A program made the translations under genes and the position numbers. The notes under the pieces are model-generated. The model worked only from the letters and a program-made list of their open reading frames with translations. It ran no database searches and had not been told where the DNA came from. DNA of 21,609 nucleotides from a virus. How positions within the stretch are numbered: the stretch's first letter is position 1; every line of letters starts with the position of its first letter. The DNA is taken from positions 1 through 21,609 of the IMG/VR virus record IMGVR_UViG_3300023176_004200. One strand, 5' to 3'. Below, piece after piece: positions 5,845 through 14,671 of this stretch.

Positions 5845-6042
5845 TTATTTTTTATTCAAAATTTCCTTTAATAAAGATTTAATCTCGTCAATATCTTCCT
5901 TCATTTTTTCAAGTTCTTTCTTTTGATTTTGTCTATAGTTTAAAGCATTCATATGCTGATTATAAGAAGCGGTATCACAATTTACTATGGCACCGCTTTT
6001 TTCATCTCTATATAAGTTTTTGTATCCTTCTACACGTATCAT
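5845..6042 (-). CDS. 65-aa protein with C-terminal coiled coil
   Basis: I do not know a function. The first 30 residues are a compact polar segment (I-R-V-E-G-Y-K-N-L-Y-R-D-E, then G-A-I-V-N-C-D-T) with one Cys. From about residue 40 to the end the protein is a charged heptad helix (L-E-K-M-K-E-D-I-D-E-I-K-S-L-L-K-E-I-L-N-K-K), so it should oligomerise or pack on a partner helix. I recall similar short proteins next to structural genes of marine T4-like phages. Its ATG overlaps the stop of the giant gene (ATGA) and lacks a Shine-Dalgarno, so it is probably translated by ribosomes finishing the 2357-aa protein, hinting at a linked, perhaps chaperone or accessory, role. Confidence 0.75.
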   Translation of the reverse strand: MIRVEGYKNLYRDEKSGAIVNCDTASYNQHMNALNYRQNQKKELEKMKEDIDEIKSLLKEILNKK

Positions 6043-9000
6043 GCCAATGCGATTGTTCTGAGATCTTTTATTCTTGGAGCATATGCCTGATTAGTACCAG
6101 ACATTACAACCTTAATTGTATATCCAGTAAATAAATCTAAGTTATCTGCAGTAAACTCATATTCTAGATATTGATTATCAGCACTTGCAGGAACTTGAAC
6201 ATCAGATCTACCGCTGTTTTGAGAAGTATCTGCTGGAGTTAAAGTCCCATCTGCCTCTAATTCTAAGTTGTCATATCCTGGGAACAATTCAAATTCTTGA
6301 TCAACTTCACTCGAATCAGCTCTAATTAAACTGTAAAGAACTCTAATATCAGCAGAACTATGTCTATATGCTGCAAGTATTACTTTGAGTGATGATGCAG
6401 GTTGTGCTAAGTTTACAGTATTTGAAACATAGATTGCTGCATGTGGGTCAAATAGTGAGGAATTCACTCTACCATCTGTTACATAATCAGATACTGGACT
6501 GTTCAATCTACTTAATCTGAATTCGGTAATTGATGCGTCCGTGTATATGACAGGAGATAGATTCTCATCAGTTGTATTCAAGGTTATACCAGTTGTAAAT
6601 GATTTGTTCCTTGGTAATGTAGACAATTTAGCAATTTCATTTACATTTGATGCTACCATTCTTACAGATGTTAGTTTATTAACCTCATTCAGTTCTATTG
6701 GTTCGAAACCATTATCTACAAATGGTGTTTCTGTTCCATCAACACTTCTTCCAGTAGTAGTTCTTATATTAGAAGTTACTGTGGTTGCAGAACTTGGTGT
6801 TAATATATCATAGTATGGAATGACTTCATTGAATTGAATGTTTTCCGTAGCTTTACATCTTTGACCACCAACAAAATCTTCAGAAGAGAAAGATAATTGT
6901 GGAGTTTCAGAAGTAGATCCATCACTAGATCTATCCATACCATTGGTTGACATATCAATAGCAATATGATATGAGTCAATAGTATTGTCTAAAGTACTTA
7001 CAGTATTTTCAACATTATTAATTCTTCTAAGAGATACTCCATTCAATTCATATTTTGTAACCAAACTTTGGGTTAAATGTGGTTGAACTTTACCTTCAAC
7101 AGATCTAGAATCTATTGTAAGAGTTCCACTACCAACAGCATTATAAGATATTATTTCATCGCCAATTTTTACATATCCAAGATAAGAACCAGAAACAGGT
7201 TGCCCTTCAAATGTTGAGAAGTTTGCAGTGCTTGCAACACTAATCGTTGTTGTTTCTGTCAATGACAATTCTGAGGTTAATGTTGTTGAAGGTACATTTG
7301 GTTCAATTCCAGTCAATATGACTTTATCCGTTGAAGAATACATTCCATGATCGAAATGATTCACTCTGATATAATTTCCAGAATTTAAATTTGACCCTTC
7401 AGATGTTCTATCAGTGATTGTTGTGGAAGCAAGTGATACAATATTTCCAGAATCATTATAATAACTTAATCCTGCTCCAACTTGGAATGTCTTGGATGCT
7501 CCTTTTTCGCCCTGAACCCCCGACAGATATAAAGTATCTAATCCTGAAATTGCAGAGATTGTAAATCTAGCATTTCTTCCTTGACCAGAAGCAACAACAC
7601 CCACAACATCACCAACTTGATATCCATTTCCGGCCGTAGTAACTGAATTGAAACTTAACACTCCATTAGTTGAGGTTACATTCAATACTAATCCAGAACC
7701 ATTACCTACAATATTTGTGGTATCTAAACTGTAGGTTCCCGAAACATAATTTGTTCCTCCATCCGTAACAGATGCGTTAGTAACAGATCCTCCTGTACCA
7801 ACAATATATCCATAACCAAAATCATTTGAACCTGAAATTTTTCTTCCTGCGGTTAAAATACCAGTTACACTTGCCTCGGAAGTTGTAGTAATTCCTAGTG
7901 TTACAGTCTTTGGTAATGTTACCAATGGATTGTTTCCGAGTGTTTCTACATAACCATTACTTTCATCCAGTGTTGGATTGTAGAAGTATGCAGTTCCGGT
8001 GTTTGAAGTAAACTTTGCCTTATAAAGTTTAAACTTCATATCCTGGTATTGATTTGCTGTCCAGATAGATCCGTTTTGAGACAGGAACAAACTACCAAGA
8101 GCAAACTGCTTGGAATATATAACAGCTTCAGCATCTGGGAGAGATTGTGTATTTACAGTTTTTTCTCCCATTTCTGCAATCCACATTTCATATTCATCTG
8201 TAGTTGGTGCTACAGCAACAATTGCATACTCTTCGCCTGGGGCAAGATATATTGGATAGTCAAAAGTAACTTTTGTTGCCACTTCTCCTGTCGAAGAAAT
8301 GTTCACCTCATTGGGGGTCAATGTAACTGGATTTCCAATTATGTCACGGGTAGGAGTTCCCAACTGAACAGTTCTAACTTCAATTGTTACTGGATCATTT
8401 CCAGAAGGCTTAGATGCAAAGAATAAATCAACAGCGGTCAAGAATGCACCATTAGCATCATCATTGTCTCCGTTACCACCAACACTGAAAGATTGTGCTA
8501 ATGGATCATAAAATTCTGTTGTTACTCTTGTTGTTTGTACTTGACGAACTTCAAATCTTCCTTCGGATTTATAGGATGTTTCAGCAGTAGACTGCAATTT
8601 ACTTCCAGGAAGTGGTTCTGCGTTAGTAGAACTATTCGTCAATTTGTAAGTTTTAGTTCCTGTTGTAATTCTGATAGTTGGAGCCGGAATAGCAAGAGGA
8701 TCTTTTAAGAAGAATGTTCCTAATAAGTCTCCATAATTGTCACTAATAAGACGAAGATCTTTTACGTATGCAACTGATCCACTAGTTTGTCCAATTAATT
8801 TTGCACCGGTTTCAACATAACCATAATATTTACCCTGCGCCTCTTCAGACAGTGCATATGTATCAATATTAAGAACTTTTGATGATTGGCTATATGTTTC
8901 TTGTAAATTTTCAGTTTTTATATATGGGTTTATATTGAATGTTTTTGTCGGAGCATTGAAAGGACCAGACTTATGATTTCCGGAGCATAATCTAAATCTT

Positions 9001-12000
9001 ATTATTTCCACACCATCCTTATATCCAATTACAGTTTCACCTACAGAGAAAGATCCAGAAGATCCATAATTTACCAATGTAGAATCATTGGAAATTTCTA
9101 GTAATTTGGGTACAAAATCAACACTTCCATTTCCATCGAAGAATTGGTAAAATATTGTAAGTGGTTTTAAGTTTGTAGCTGAAAATGTAGTATTTCTGGA
9201 TCTCATGTATTGCTCATTTCCAGAAGATACTACTACATCTCTTGAAGAAACGGATGTTCTTCTTTGACCAGCACGATTTGGATCTGCAACTCTTCTACTT
9301 GTAGTTGTAACTGATTCTTCCAATCTAACTGTTCTAGTCCAACTATCACTTTTTGGCGATAAAGTAACAAATCCATTATAAGAAACAACGTGGAATGGAT
9401 TTACATTTTCAACCTTAGTAGCCAAAGGTTGTTCAATCCAACCAATACTATCATATTTTAGTGTAATAGTATTTCCTGTTTTTTGGACGTTCGAATCCAA
9501 TAAATCATAGTTTGTCGAAACATCTAAATTTTCGTCAGTAATGTCAGTGGATGGAGCGATTTGTGGTTTTAATGTGTTTCTACTTGTAATTGTCGTCAGT
9601 TCCTGAGATGCAGAATCTACTTGAATGGAAGATACGTCATTATTAATTAATGAGTTATTTTTGAAATCATCCACAAAAAATCCTGTTTTAAATCTATCAT
9701 TTCCGTCAGCATCTCTAACTTGAAGTGTTTGTGTGTTGAGTTCTAACAGTGAAAGTGAAGTTAAAGTTTCTAAATTTTCAATTCTATCTTCAAGTTTTCC
9801 AATATCTCTCATTGTATATCTTCTATTATCAACGAGAGAAATTTGAGCGTCATCTGGATTATAAAGATATGCTGGCAGTGTAATAGTCGCCAAATCCATT
9901 AATCCATCTGGATTTTTATTTGAAGGTGCTTTTGGTTCTATCGCAGAAATTCCTTTTTCTACAATAAACTTTCCAAAAGTATCCAAATAAATTTTGTCTA
10001 TCCTTGGAAGATAATAAGAATAACCCAGTAAAGAACTTTCTTTTGGTTTTAAGATAACCTTTGGTAAAGTTCCAAATGACCTTGAATCGAAGTCAAATGG
10101 AGATTTATCTGTAGCTACAAATTGAGAAACTCTAGGTCTAAAATCTAAAGTGTCAGATGCCCTTACAGAATTTTTTCCAATAAGAGGGATATCCTCAGCA
10201 AATCTTTCTTTATCATAACTTAGTACGGTGTAAACATCACCTTCATCCGATGATGGAACAGTATAATGGTCGAAAACTACTTTCAATCTTCTGGAAGGAA
10301 CGGATGAATTTGATCCCCTAACTAGTTTGGAATAATCATAGTATTCATCCTTTTGTCCCTTATTTAACTTAAATGAAGTGGTAACATTTTTATATGAACC
10401 ATTGATTATTGTCTGTATGGGTGCCGTATTATTTGATTCTTCTAAAGTTACAATTTCATCTGCGGCAAATTTGTTACTATTCAAATATACTACGGATAAG
10501 GTCAATGGTAATGACTTTGAAACAACTCTTGCAACAGCATTGCCAGTCGTGCTGACAATATTCTCACCAATAATAGCATTACTAACTACAGAACTATCAA
10601 AAAATTGAACTTGGTCCAAACTAGGAGCATTTTCATCTAAAGACTCTAGAACAACCAGTACTTTAGATACATCTGGCCAAGCTAAACAAATTTCTTCATC
10701 CTGAACTCTAAGACCATAGTTGGAGTTATATGTCAATCCATCGGAGATTGAATTATTAGCATCTGATCCAGACTGCTGATACTTGGAATACACAACATCT
10801 AATACGGAACTTCTTGTATATTCCTTGATTTTACTTCTAATTCCACTCTTAGTCAGGGTTGCATTAACTACAATGCTAGATTCTGATGCGGATAATGCAT
10901 TAATAGTTACTGTGTTTGAACTAATAGAAAACGCATCAGAAGTTACTGTACCAATACCGCCTCCAGTATAATGTACAGAATATCTTTCCTCATCAAATGG
11001 GTCAAAGAATGCACTTGTAATTCCACTGCTTAAATCTGAGAGAGCAAATGTTAAAGATCCAGCTCCATTTGTTGTCTCATTAGTGATTTGTTCCGATATC
11101 TTTAAAGTGGATCCAGAAAGATCGACAGATTCAATATTTGAATCTGGAAGTTGTGCATAAAGACTTGCTTTTTCTTGATTTCTTAAAGTTGGGATACCAA
11201 GTTTAATAGAGGAATATGTTCCATTTGTTACCGTGCCATTAGACACTCCAGAAACAGTTGGTCCTGCTGTAAGGGAAAGTGTCGTTCCATTATTTGCTGT
11301 TACTCTATTGAAAATTTCATCTCCCGATCCAGTTTGATATCTTATAATATCACCAACTTTGACACCGGTAAAAACTTTTCCAGGACTTGTTAAAGTATTA
11401 CTACCACTTATGGTTCCACCAGTAACCCCATTTGGAAGAGATCTAGACTCTAAAATAGAATCTCCAGAAAAATTGGGAAATCCGGAAATTCCGGTCTGAG
11501 TAACAGATTTAATATCTTGAGTGCCATAAACAGTAAATGATGATACTGTCGCTGAAGCATCAACACCATTGATAATAAGTTGTTCTCCTACTATAAAGGA
11601 TCCGGAAGTTTGTCTAATACTTACCGAACTTCCAGTTCCAGAATCAACTGCATAACCACTAGCACCACTACTCTTACCCTTGATAAAAGATGATGTTATA
11701 AGTGATAGTGGTGCTACAGGAGTATTTAAAGTTAATGATGTATATGTCTGAACATCATACAAGTACAAATCCCAACTTGTAGATGCATCAACATATGCAG
11801 AACCAGTTAGATTGAACGTATATACTCTAGCATCACCAATTTGTGTTCCACCACCAGCAGACTGGTTGAATAGATTAACAGACTCTTTTTGCTTTAATGC
11901 TCCAGATACATTATTGACTCTGAGCAAATTACCCATCTCAAATGGAATATTTGCAGTATCAATAGATTTAGTATCTCTTGGTTTCTCTACGTCTATAATT

Positions 12001-13112
12001 GTATTTGAAACGGTTTCTATGTTATATCCACCAACATAAGCCTCTCCTGGAGAAACTTTTACACACATCAAATCATCTGAAGGTGTATTTAATTGATCTG
12101 TATCTTGATTTGAGAAAAATAATCCATCGTTACCCAATCTATCATTTAGAGAATTGTGTAATGATATTGCAAAATTCTCTAGTGCATAATGTCCCGATTC
12201 TTCATATGTTCTTTCTGCAAAATAATCTCCAAGTCTAGCAAGATCTGTTTTATTTTCTATTATTTTAATCTTACCATTTTCAACTCTTAAAAGTTCCACA
12301 AAATCAGTATCGTTTGTGTCCGATAATAATTTTTTAGATAAGGTAAGATTTATCTTTAATCTATCTGCGCCAGGGGCAGCATAGTTTGTAAATCCTTTTG
12401 CATTGTCATTGAGAGAGGGATCATCTTTTGCATTAACTATGGTTTCTTCAATTTTTAGACCAACTCTATATGATGGAGTATTTGTATAATTATCTAATAA
12501 TATGGTTTGCTTAGATACTCTTGCAAAATATCCTCTAATAAAATAAACGCCATCTCCGATTGACGCAGCAGATCCTATGGATGATGCATTTAAATCTATT
12601 AAAGATGCGAATGGTGTTCCAGCACTAATTACAGTATTTCCATATATTACATCTTCATCGGCATATAAAGATTCTCCATCTTCAAACTGTTCAAACTCAA
12701 AATTATCATTCGAATCTACATACTTAACATATATTGTTACATTTTCTACTTCCTGACCATCTGGAAGAGCAATGTATTGAATAGTTGCTGTAGATCCAGA
12801 TCTTTGTCCTGTGATTTTCTTGCCAATAAAATTATTAATATAGATGGAAACATCCACACCAAAAGATGTTGGATTCAATTTGATTGCATAGAATTGATCA
12901 TCATATGCAATACTTCCTGGTATAACTACAGTACCATCTTTGAAAGTATAACTTCCAAAAGATTCTATTTGATTTTGTAATATTGATTGTAGAGTGGTAA
13001 GTTCTCTTGCCTGAACAGGATATCCTGGCTTAAATAAGACTTTATAAAAATTTTTACCCGAATCAAAGTCATCAAAATATGGGTTGATGTTTAAGTCTGT
13101 TTTTTGTGACAT
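6039..13112 (-). CDS. Giant baseplate/fibre protein with DUF4815-like N-terminal half
   Basis: At 2357 aa this is the largest complete gene. Residues 1-70 (N-P-Y-F-D-D-F-D, then K-V-L-F-K-P-G-Y-P-V-Q-A-R-E-L-T, then F-K-D-G-T-V-V-I-P-G) and a later block at about 1025-1130 (Y-Y-L-P-R-I-D-K-I-Y-L-D, then R-R-Y-T-M-R-D-I-G-K-L-E, a short coiled coil) match my memory of DUF4815, a domain of phage tail proteins. Residues about 1530-1710 hold a second distinct domain beginning D-P-L-A-Q-S-F-S-V, with the landmarks P-V-T-I-E-V-R-T-V and A-P-G-E-E-Y-A-I-V. Two GxGY-type repeats lie near 1780-1835 and a K-I-G-D-E-I-I-S-Y module near 1980. The C-terminal 130 residues look like a beta-sandwich tip (V-L-Y-S-L-I-R-A-D). 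It lies between gp8 and the neck genes, where T4 has gp9-gp12, so it may replace several of those, for example as wedge-to-fibre connector or fibre. It starts 5 nt after gp8 with AAAAAAG before the ATG. Confidence 0.88.
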   Translation of the reverse strand: MSQKTDLNINPYFDDFDSGKNFYKVLFKPGYPVQARELTTLQSILQNQIESFGSYTFKDGTVVIPGSIAYDDQFYAIKLNPTSFGVDVSIYINNFIGKKITGQRSGSTATIQYIALPDGQEVENVTIYVKYVDSNDNFEFEQFEDGESLYADEDVIYGNTVISAGTPFASLIDLNASSIGSAASIGDGVYFIRGYFARVSKQTILLDNYTNTPSYRVGLKIEETIVNAKDDPSLNDNAKGFTNYAAPGADRLKINLTLSKKLLSDTNDTDFVELLRVENGKIKIIENKTDLARLGDYFAERTYEESGHYALENFAISLHNSLNDRLGNDGLFFSNQDTDQLNTPSDDLMCVKVSPGEAYVGGYNIETVSNTIIDVEKPRDTKSIDTANIPFEMGNLLRVNNVSGALKQKESVNLFNQSAGGGTQIGDARVYTFNLTGSAYVDASTSWDLYLYDVQTYTSLTLNTPVAPLSLITSSFIKGKSSGASGYAVDSGTGSSVSIRQTSGSFIVGEQLIINGVDASATVSSFTVYGTQDIKSVTQTGISGFPNFSGDSILESRSLPNGVTGGTISGSNTLTSPGKVFTGVKVGDIIRYQTGSGDEIFNRVTANNGTTLSLTAGPTVSGVSNGTVTNGTYSSIKLGIPTLRNQEKASLYAQLPDSNIESVDLSGSTLKISEQITNETTNGAGSLTFALSDLSSGITSAFFDPFDEERYSVHYTGGGIGTVTSDAFSISSNTVTINALSASESSIVVNATLTKSGIRSKIKEYTRSSVLDVVYSKYQQSGSDANNSISDGLTYNSNYGLRVQDEEICLAWPDVSKVLVVLESLDENAPSLDQVQFFDSSVVSNAIIGENIVSTTGNAVARVVSKSLPLTLSVVYLNSNKFAADEIVTLEESNNTAPIQTIINGSYKNVTTSFKLNKGQKDEYYDYSKLVRGSNSSVPSRRLKVVFDHYTVPSSDEGDVYTVLSYDKERFAEDIPLIGKNSVRASDTLDFRPRVSQFVATDKSPFDFDSRSFGTLPKVILKPKESSLLGYSYYLPRIDKIYLDTFGKFIVEKGISAIEPKAPSNKNPDGLMDLATITLPAYLYNPDDAQISLVDNRRYTMRDIGKLEDRIENLETLTSLSLLELNTQTLQVRDADGNDRFKTGFFVDDFKNNSLINNDVSSIQVDSASQELTTITSRNTLKPQIAPSTDITDENLDVSTNYDLLDSNVQKTGNTITLKYDSIGWIEQPLATKVENVNPFHVVSYNGFVTLSPKSDSWTRTVRLEESVTTTSRRVADPNRAGQRRTSVSSRDVVVSSGNEQYMRSRNTTFSATNLKPLTIFYQFFDGNGSVDFVPKLLEISNDSTLVNYGSSGSFSVGETVIGYKDGVEIIRFRLCSGNHKSGPFNAPTKTFNINPYIKTENLQETYSQSSKVLNIDTYALSEEAQGKYYGYVETGAKLIGQTSGSVAYVKDLRLISDNYGDLLGTFFLKDPLAIPAPTIRITTGTKTYKLTNSSTNAEPLPGSKLQSTAETSYKSEGRFEVRQVQTTRVTTEFYDPLAQSFSVGGNGDNDDANGAFLTAVDLFFASKPSGNDPVTIEVRTVQLGTPTRDIIGNPVTLTPNEVNISSTGEVATKVTFDYPIYLAPGEEYAIVAVAPTTDEYEMWIAEMGEKTVNTQSLPDAEAVIYSKQFALGSLFLSQNGSIWTANQYQDMKFKLYKAKFTSNTGTAYFYNPTLDESNGYVETLGNNPLVTLPKTVTLGITTTSEASVTGILTAGRKISGSNDFGYGYIVGTGGSVTNASVTDGGTNYVSGTYSLDTTNIVGNGSGLVLNVTSTNGVLSFNSVTTAGNGYQVGDVVGVVASGQGRNARFTISAISGLDTLYLSGVQGEKGASKTFQVGAGLSYYNDSGNIVSLASTTITDRTSEGSNLNSGNYIRVNHFDHGMYSSTDKVILTGIEPNVPSTTLTSELSLTETTTISVASTANFSTFEGQPVSGSYLGYVKIGDEIISYNAVGSGTLTIDSRSVEGKVQPHLTQSLVTKYELNGVSLRRINNVENTVSTLDNTIDSYHIAIDMSTNGMDRSSDGSTSETPQLSFSSEDFVGGQRCKATENIQFNEVIPYYDILTPSSATTVTSNIRTTTGRSVDGTETPFVDNGFEPIELNEVNKLTSVRMVASNVNEIAKLSTLPRNKSFTTGITLNTTDENLSPVIYTDASITEFRLSRLNSPVSDYVTDGRVNSSLFDPHAAIYVSNTVNLAQPASSLKVILAAYRHSSADIRVLYSLIRADSSEVDQEFELFPGYDNLELEADGTLTPADTSQNSGRSDVQVPASADNQYLEYEFTADNLDLFTGYTIKVVMSGTNQAYAPRIKDLRTIALA
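7025..7180 (-). repeat. K-I-x-D-E...R-x-x-x-G protein module, copy in the 2357-aa protein
   Basis: The encoded segment runs VKIGDEIISYN, then G-T-L-T-I-D-S-R-S-V-E-G-K, then H and S-L-V-T-K-Y. It parallels a segment of the other giant protein at 16890-17070 (LKIEDEYIYV, then F-N-L-V-E-T-K-R-G-F-V-G-T, then H). Both order the elements K-I-x-D-E, a Gly-rich turn, a strand with Arg, Gly and His. Confidence 0.55.
7603..7774 (-). repeat. Two GxGY-type repeats in the 2357-aa protein
   Basis: TDGGTNYVSGTYSL and TTAGNGYQVGDVVGV are separated by a Gly/Asn/Val-rich strand pair (G-N-G-S-G-L-V-L-N-V). This is the closest form to the gp8 pair, which also has S-G-T-Y / N-G-T-Y after the first motif. Confidence 0.7.
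11520..11605 (-). repeat. F-I-x-G-E-Q-L-I module, copy in the 2357-aa protein
   Basis: The segment reads FIVGEQLIINGV followed after five residues by V-S-S. The other giant has FIIGEQLIVDGV followed by V-S-S at the same spacing (19375-19450). Confidence 0.65.
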
Positions 13113-13117
13113 CTTTT

Positions 13118-14644
13118 TTAGAATTCCAGAATGATTTTAACGTCTTCTTTTTGCCTAAGATTTCTTTCAACTTCGGGTCTATTGCTAATGTAAATAATAT
13201 CCCCTGTCTTTTTATTTATCTCTGGATTTGCAAGTCCTCCAGTAAAATTGACACCGAGTGTCACACCATTTTCAGAACTTCCTGTGAATCCCGCAGACAC
13301 GTTAGTGTTACTTGATACTGAAAAAGTTATGCTGTCAGAATTATTAAATTCAACTATTTTTGATCCTACGGCAATGTCTGTGCTATCTTGCTGACTTACT
13401 CCATTTGTTAAAAATAATGAACGATCTCTAAAATATTTTAAAACTTTAGTATCAGTATCATAAGATGCTACATAACCTTTAGCAATACTACTAGAACTCT
13501 GTGTTTGGGTTACAGTTTCACCTGGGCTAGGAGTTCCTGTATAAGCACTATCTAATTTTAGAGCATATAAAGATGTGTATGTGGAACCAGTGTAAGTAGA
13601 GATTCCAGAAAACTCTTTTGGATTTTTTATCAATCCAACCTGGGCAAATTTAGTATCAGATGGAAAGTCCTTAGTAGAATCATCAAATCTTGCATAAATT
13701 AAAACTCTATCTGCACCAAGTTCTTTATAAATGTCATATCCATGACCTCTGGATGGTGGTATAATTGGTATCAATTCTGCTGGAGATGATATTGTTCCTG
13801 TTCTCTGCAAATCAACTATACCGTAGGTATATCCACTTCCACCAGTAACAATATTTGCTGATGTAATTGCCCCGCTAGCGTCTACTGTTATAGAAACAGT
13901 AGCACCAGAACCATCACCTAAAATATTATATGTTCCGTTAGAATAACCAGATCCAGCACTTTTAATATATACCTTTTTTATTTGATTTAAATTTACATCA
14001 GAATCACCTGCTTCTCTGATTGTTTGTATAGTAGATTCTGTCGAAGTCAACCAATCATTCGGAAGAACAATATACTCCGTCGAATCAAATTTAATAATAT
14101 CACTTGGGGAAATTGAGAAAAGATATTTCCACAAATATCCATCAGCACCTGCAGAAAATGGTTGCAAATCTGTGGATGTTGGTTCAAATTTAGATCTGTC
14201 ACCTTTCAAGTTTGTTCCGCTTGATGCATTATCTAAACAAACATAGACTCTAAAATCAGAATTGATTACATAATAATTTGCATCATACAACCTACTTGTT
14301 CCAGAATTTGGAGTTAAGTTTGAGGTACTATAATCATGTCTGTACATATCATAAGAAGTATTTTCCGTCCAAGCAACCTTTCTTACAACTCTCCTTACAT
14401 TAGCACTAGTTATTCTTCTACCAAAAAGGGCAGTATCTCTGTAATGAGAAGTATATTGGAGATTGTCAGTCGGACTTGGTGGACCACTTGGATTAGAAGA
14501 CCAATCGCTAGTTCTACCAAATCCAGCAGCAGTTGAATTTGACAATCCTAAAAATGCATAATATGAGTTATTATTATCTAATACAGAATCTACAAAATTA
14601 CCAGCATTCAGTATTCTAAATTGATCTGTTACGACAGCAGCCAT
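13118..14644 (-). CDS. gp8: Baseplate wedge protein gp8-like, enlarged
   Basis: T4 gp8 (334 aa) is a wedge subunit of the baseplate; this protein has 508 aa and keeps its landmarks. Residues 1-60 have V-V-T-D-Q-F-R, Y-A-F-L-G-L-S, F-G-R-T-S-D-W-S-S and P-S-P-T-D (T4: TSKFR, FITFGRSEPWSS, PPYPTD). Then come F-R-V-Y-V-C-L-D-N (131-139; T4 GWLVYRCLDV), GADGYLWKYLFSISPSD (166-182; T4 GDGYVWEYLFEIPPD) and E-Y-I-V-L-P near 190. The C-terminus (480-508) G-D-I-I-Y-I-S-N-R-P ... V-K-I-I-L-E-F matches GEMIYMENRPP...INILFTF. The extra length includes a pair of GxGY repeats at 229-279 and a region at 350-400 with S-P-G-E-T-V-T. It lies 22 nt behind the upstream giant, and a perfect late-promoter core lies just ahead of it. 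The GTTAAC leader has no good Shine-Dalgarno. Confidence 0.92.
   Translation of the reverse strand: MAAVVTDQFRILNAGNFVDSVLDNNNSYYAFLGLSNSTAAGFGRTSDWSSNPSGPPSPTDNLQYTSHYRDTALFGRRITSANVRRVVRKVAWTENTSYDMYRHDYSTSNLTPNSGTSRLYDANYYVINSDFRVYVCLDNASSGTNLKGDRSKFEPTSTDLQPFSAGADGYLWKYLFSISPSDIIKFDSTEYIVLPNDWLTSTESTIQTIREAGDSDVNLNQIKKVYIKSAGSGYSNGTYNILGDGSGATVSITVDASGAITSANIVTGGSGYTYGIVDLQRTGTISSPAELIPIIPPSRGHGYDIYKELGADRVLIYARFDDSTKDFPSDTKFAQVGLIKNPKEFSGISTYTGSTYTSLYALKLDSAYTGTPSPGETVTQTQSSSSIAKGYVASYDTDTKVLKYFRDRSLFLTNGVSQQDSTDIAVGSKIVEFNNSDSITFSVSSNTNVSAGFTGSSENGVTLGVNFTGGLANPEINKKTGDIIYISNRPEVERNLRQKEDVKIILEF
13808..13960 (-). repeat. Two GxGY-type repeats inserted in gp8
   Basis: SAGSGYSNGTYNI (residues 229-241) and TGGSGYTYGIVDL (267-279) flank an Ala/Thr/Val strand pair. 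T4 gp8 has nothing like this at the corresponding place, just after the E-Y-I-V-x-P landmark. The DNA TAACCAGATCCAGCA (13945-13959) differs by one base from TAACCAGATCCTGCA in gp14 (3271-3285). Confidence 0.75.
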
Positions 14645-14663
14645 GTTAACATAGTTTTTTAGG

Positions 14664-14671
14664 TATTTATA
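14664..14671 (-). promoter_or_regulatory. T4-type late promoter core TATAAATA
   Basis: The minus strand reads GTATTATAAATACC, an exact match to the T4 late core. It overlaps the stop codon of the upstream giant (TAA at 14669..14667) and lies 19 nt before the gp8 ATG. Initiation roughly 10 nt downstream of such cores would leave a leader of about 10 nt, which is very short. That argues for caution, although an exact 8-base match at an intergenic point is unlikely by chance alone. Confidence 0.55.

Noticed and set aside
8049-8426. Plus-strand ORF of 125 aa with several Cys, the longest on that strand
   Set aside because: It lies wholly inside the 2357-aa gene on the opposite strand, its composition (many Cys, Trp, Arg) is that of antisense sequence, and no ribosome site or neighbouring plus-strand gene supports it. 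The other plus-strand ORFs fail the same way.
11480-11495. CCGGAA-A-TTCCGG inverted repeat in the 2357-aa gene
   Set aside because: The arms are only 6 bp with a 1-base centre, fully explained by Gly/Ile/Phe/Pro codons; too short to distinguish from chance.
13213-13220. Late-promoter-like GATAAATA on the minus strand about 100 nt before the 2357-aa gene
   Set aside because: It is one base off consensus and sits inside conserved gp8 codons (E-I-N-K-K). In AT-rich coding DNA such a hit is expected by chance, so it was not listed as a promoter.
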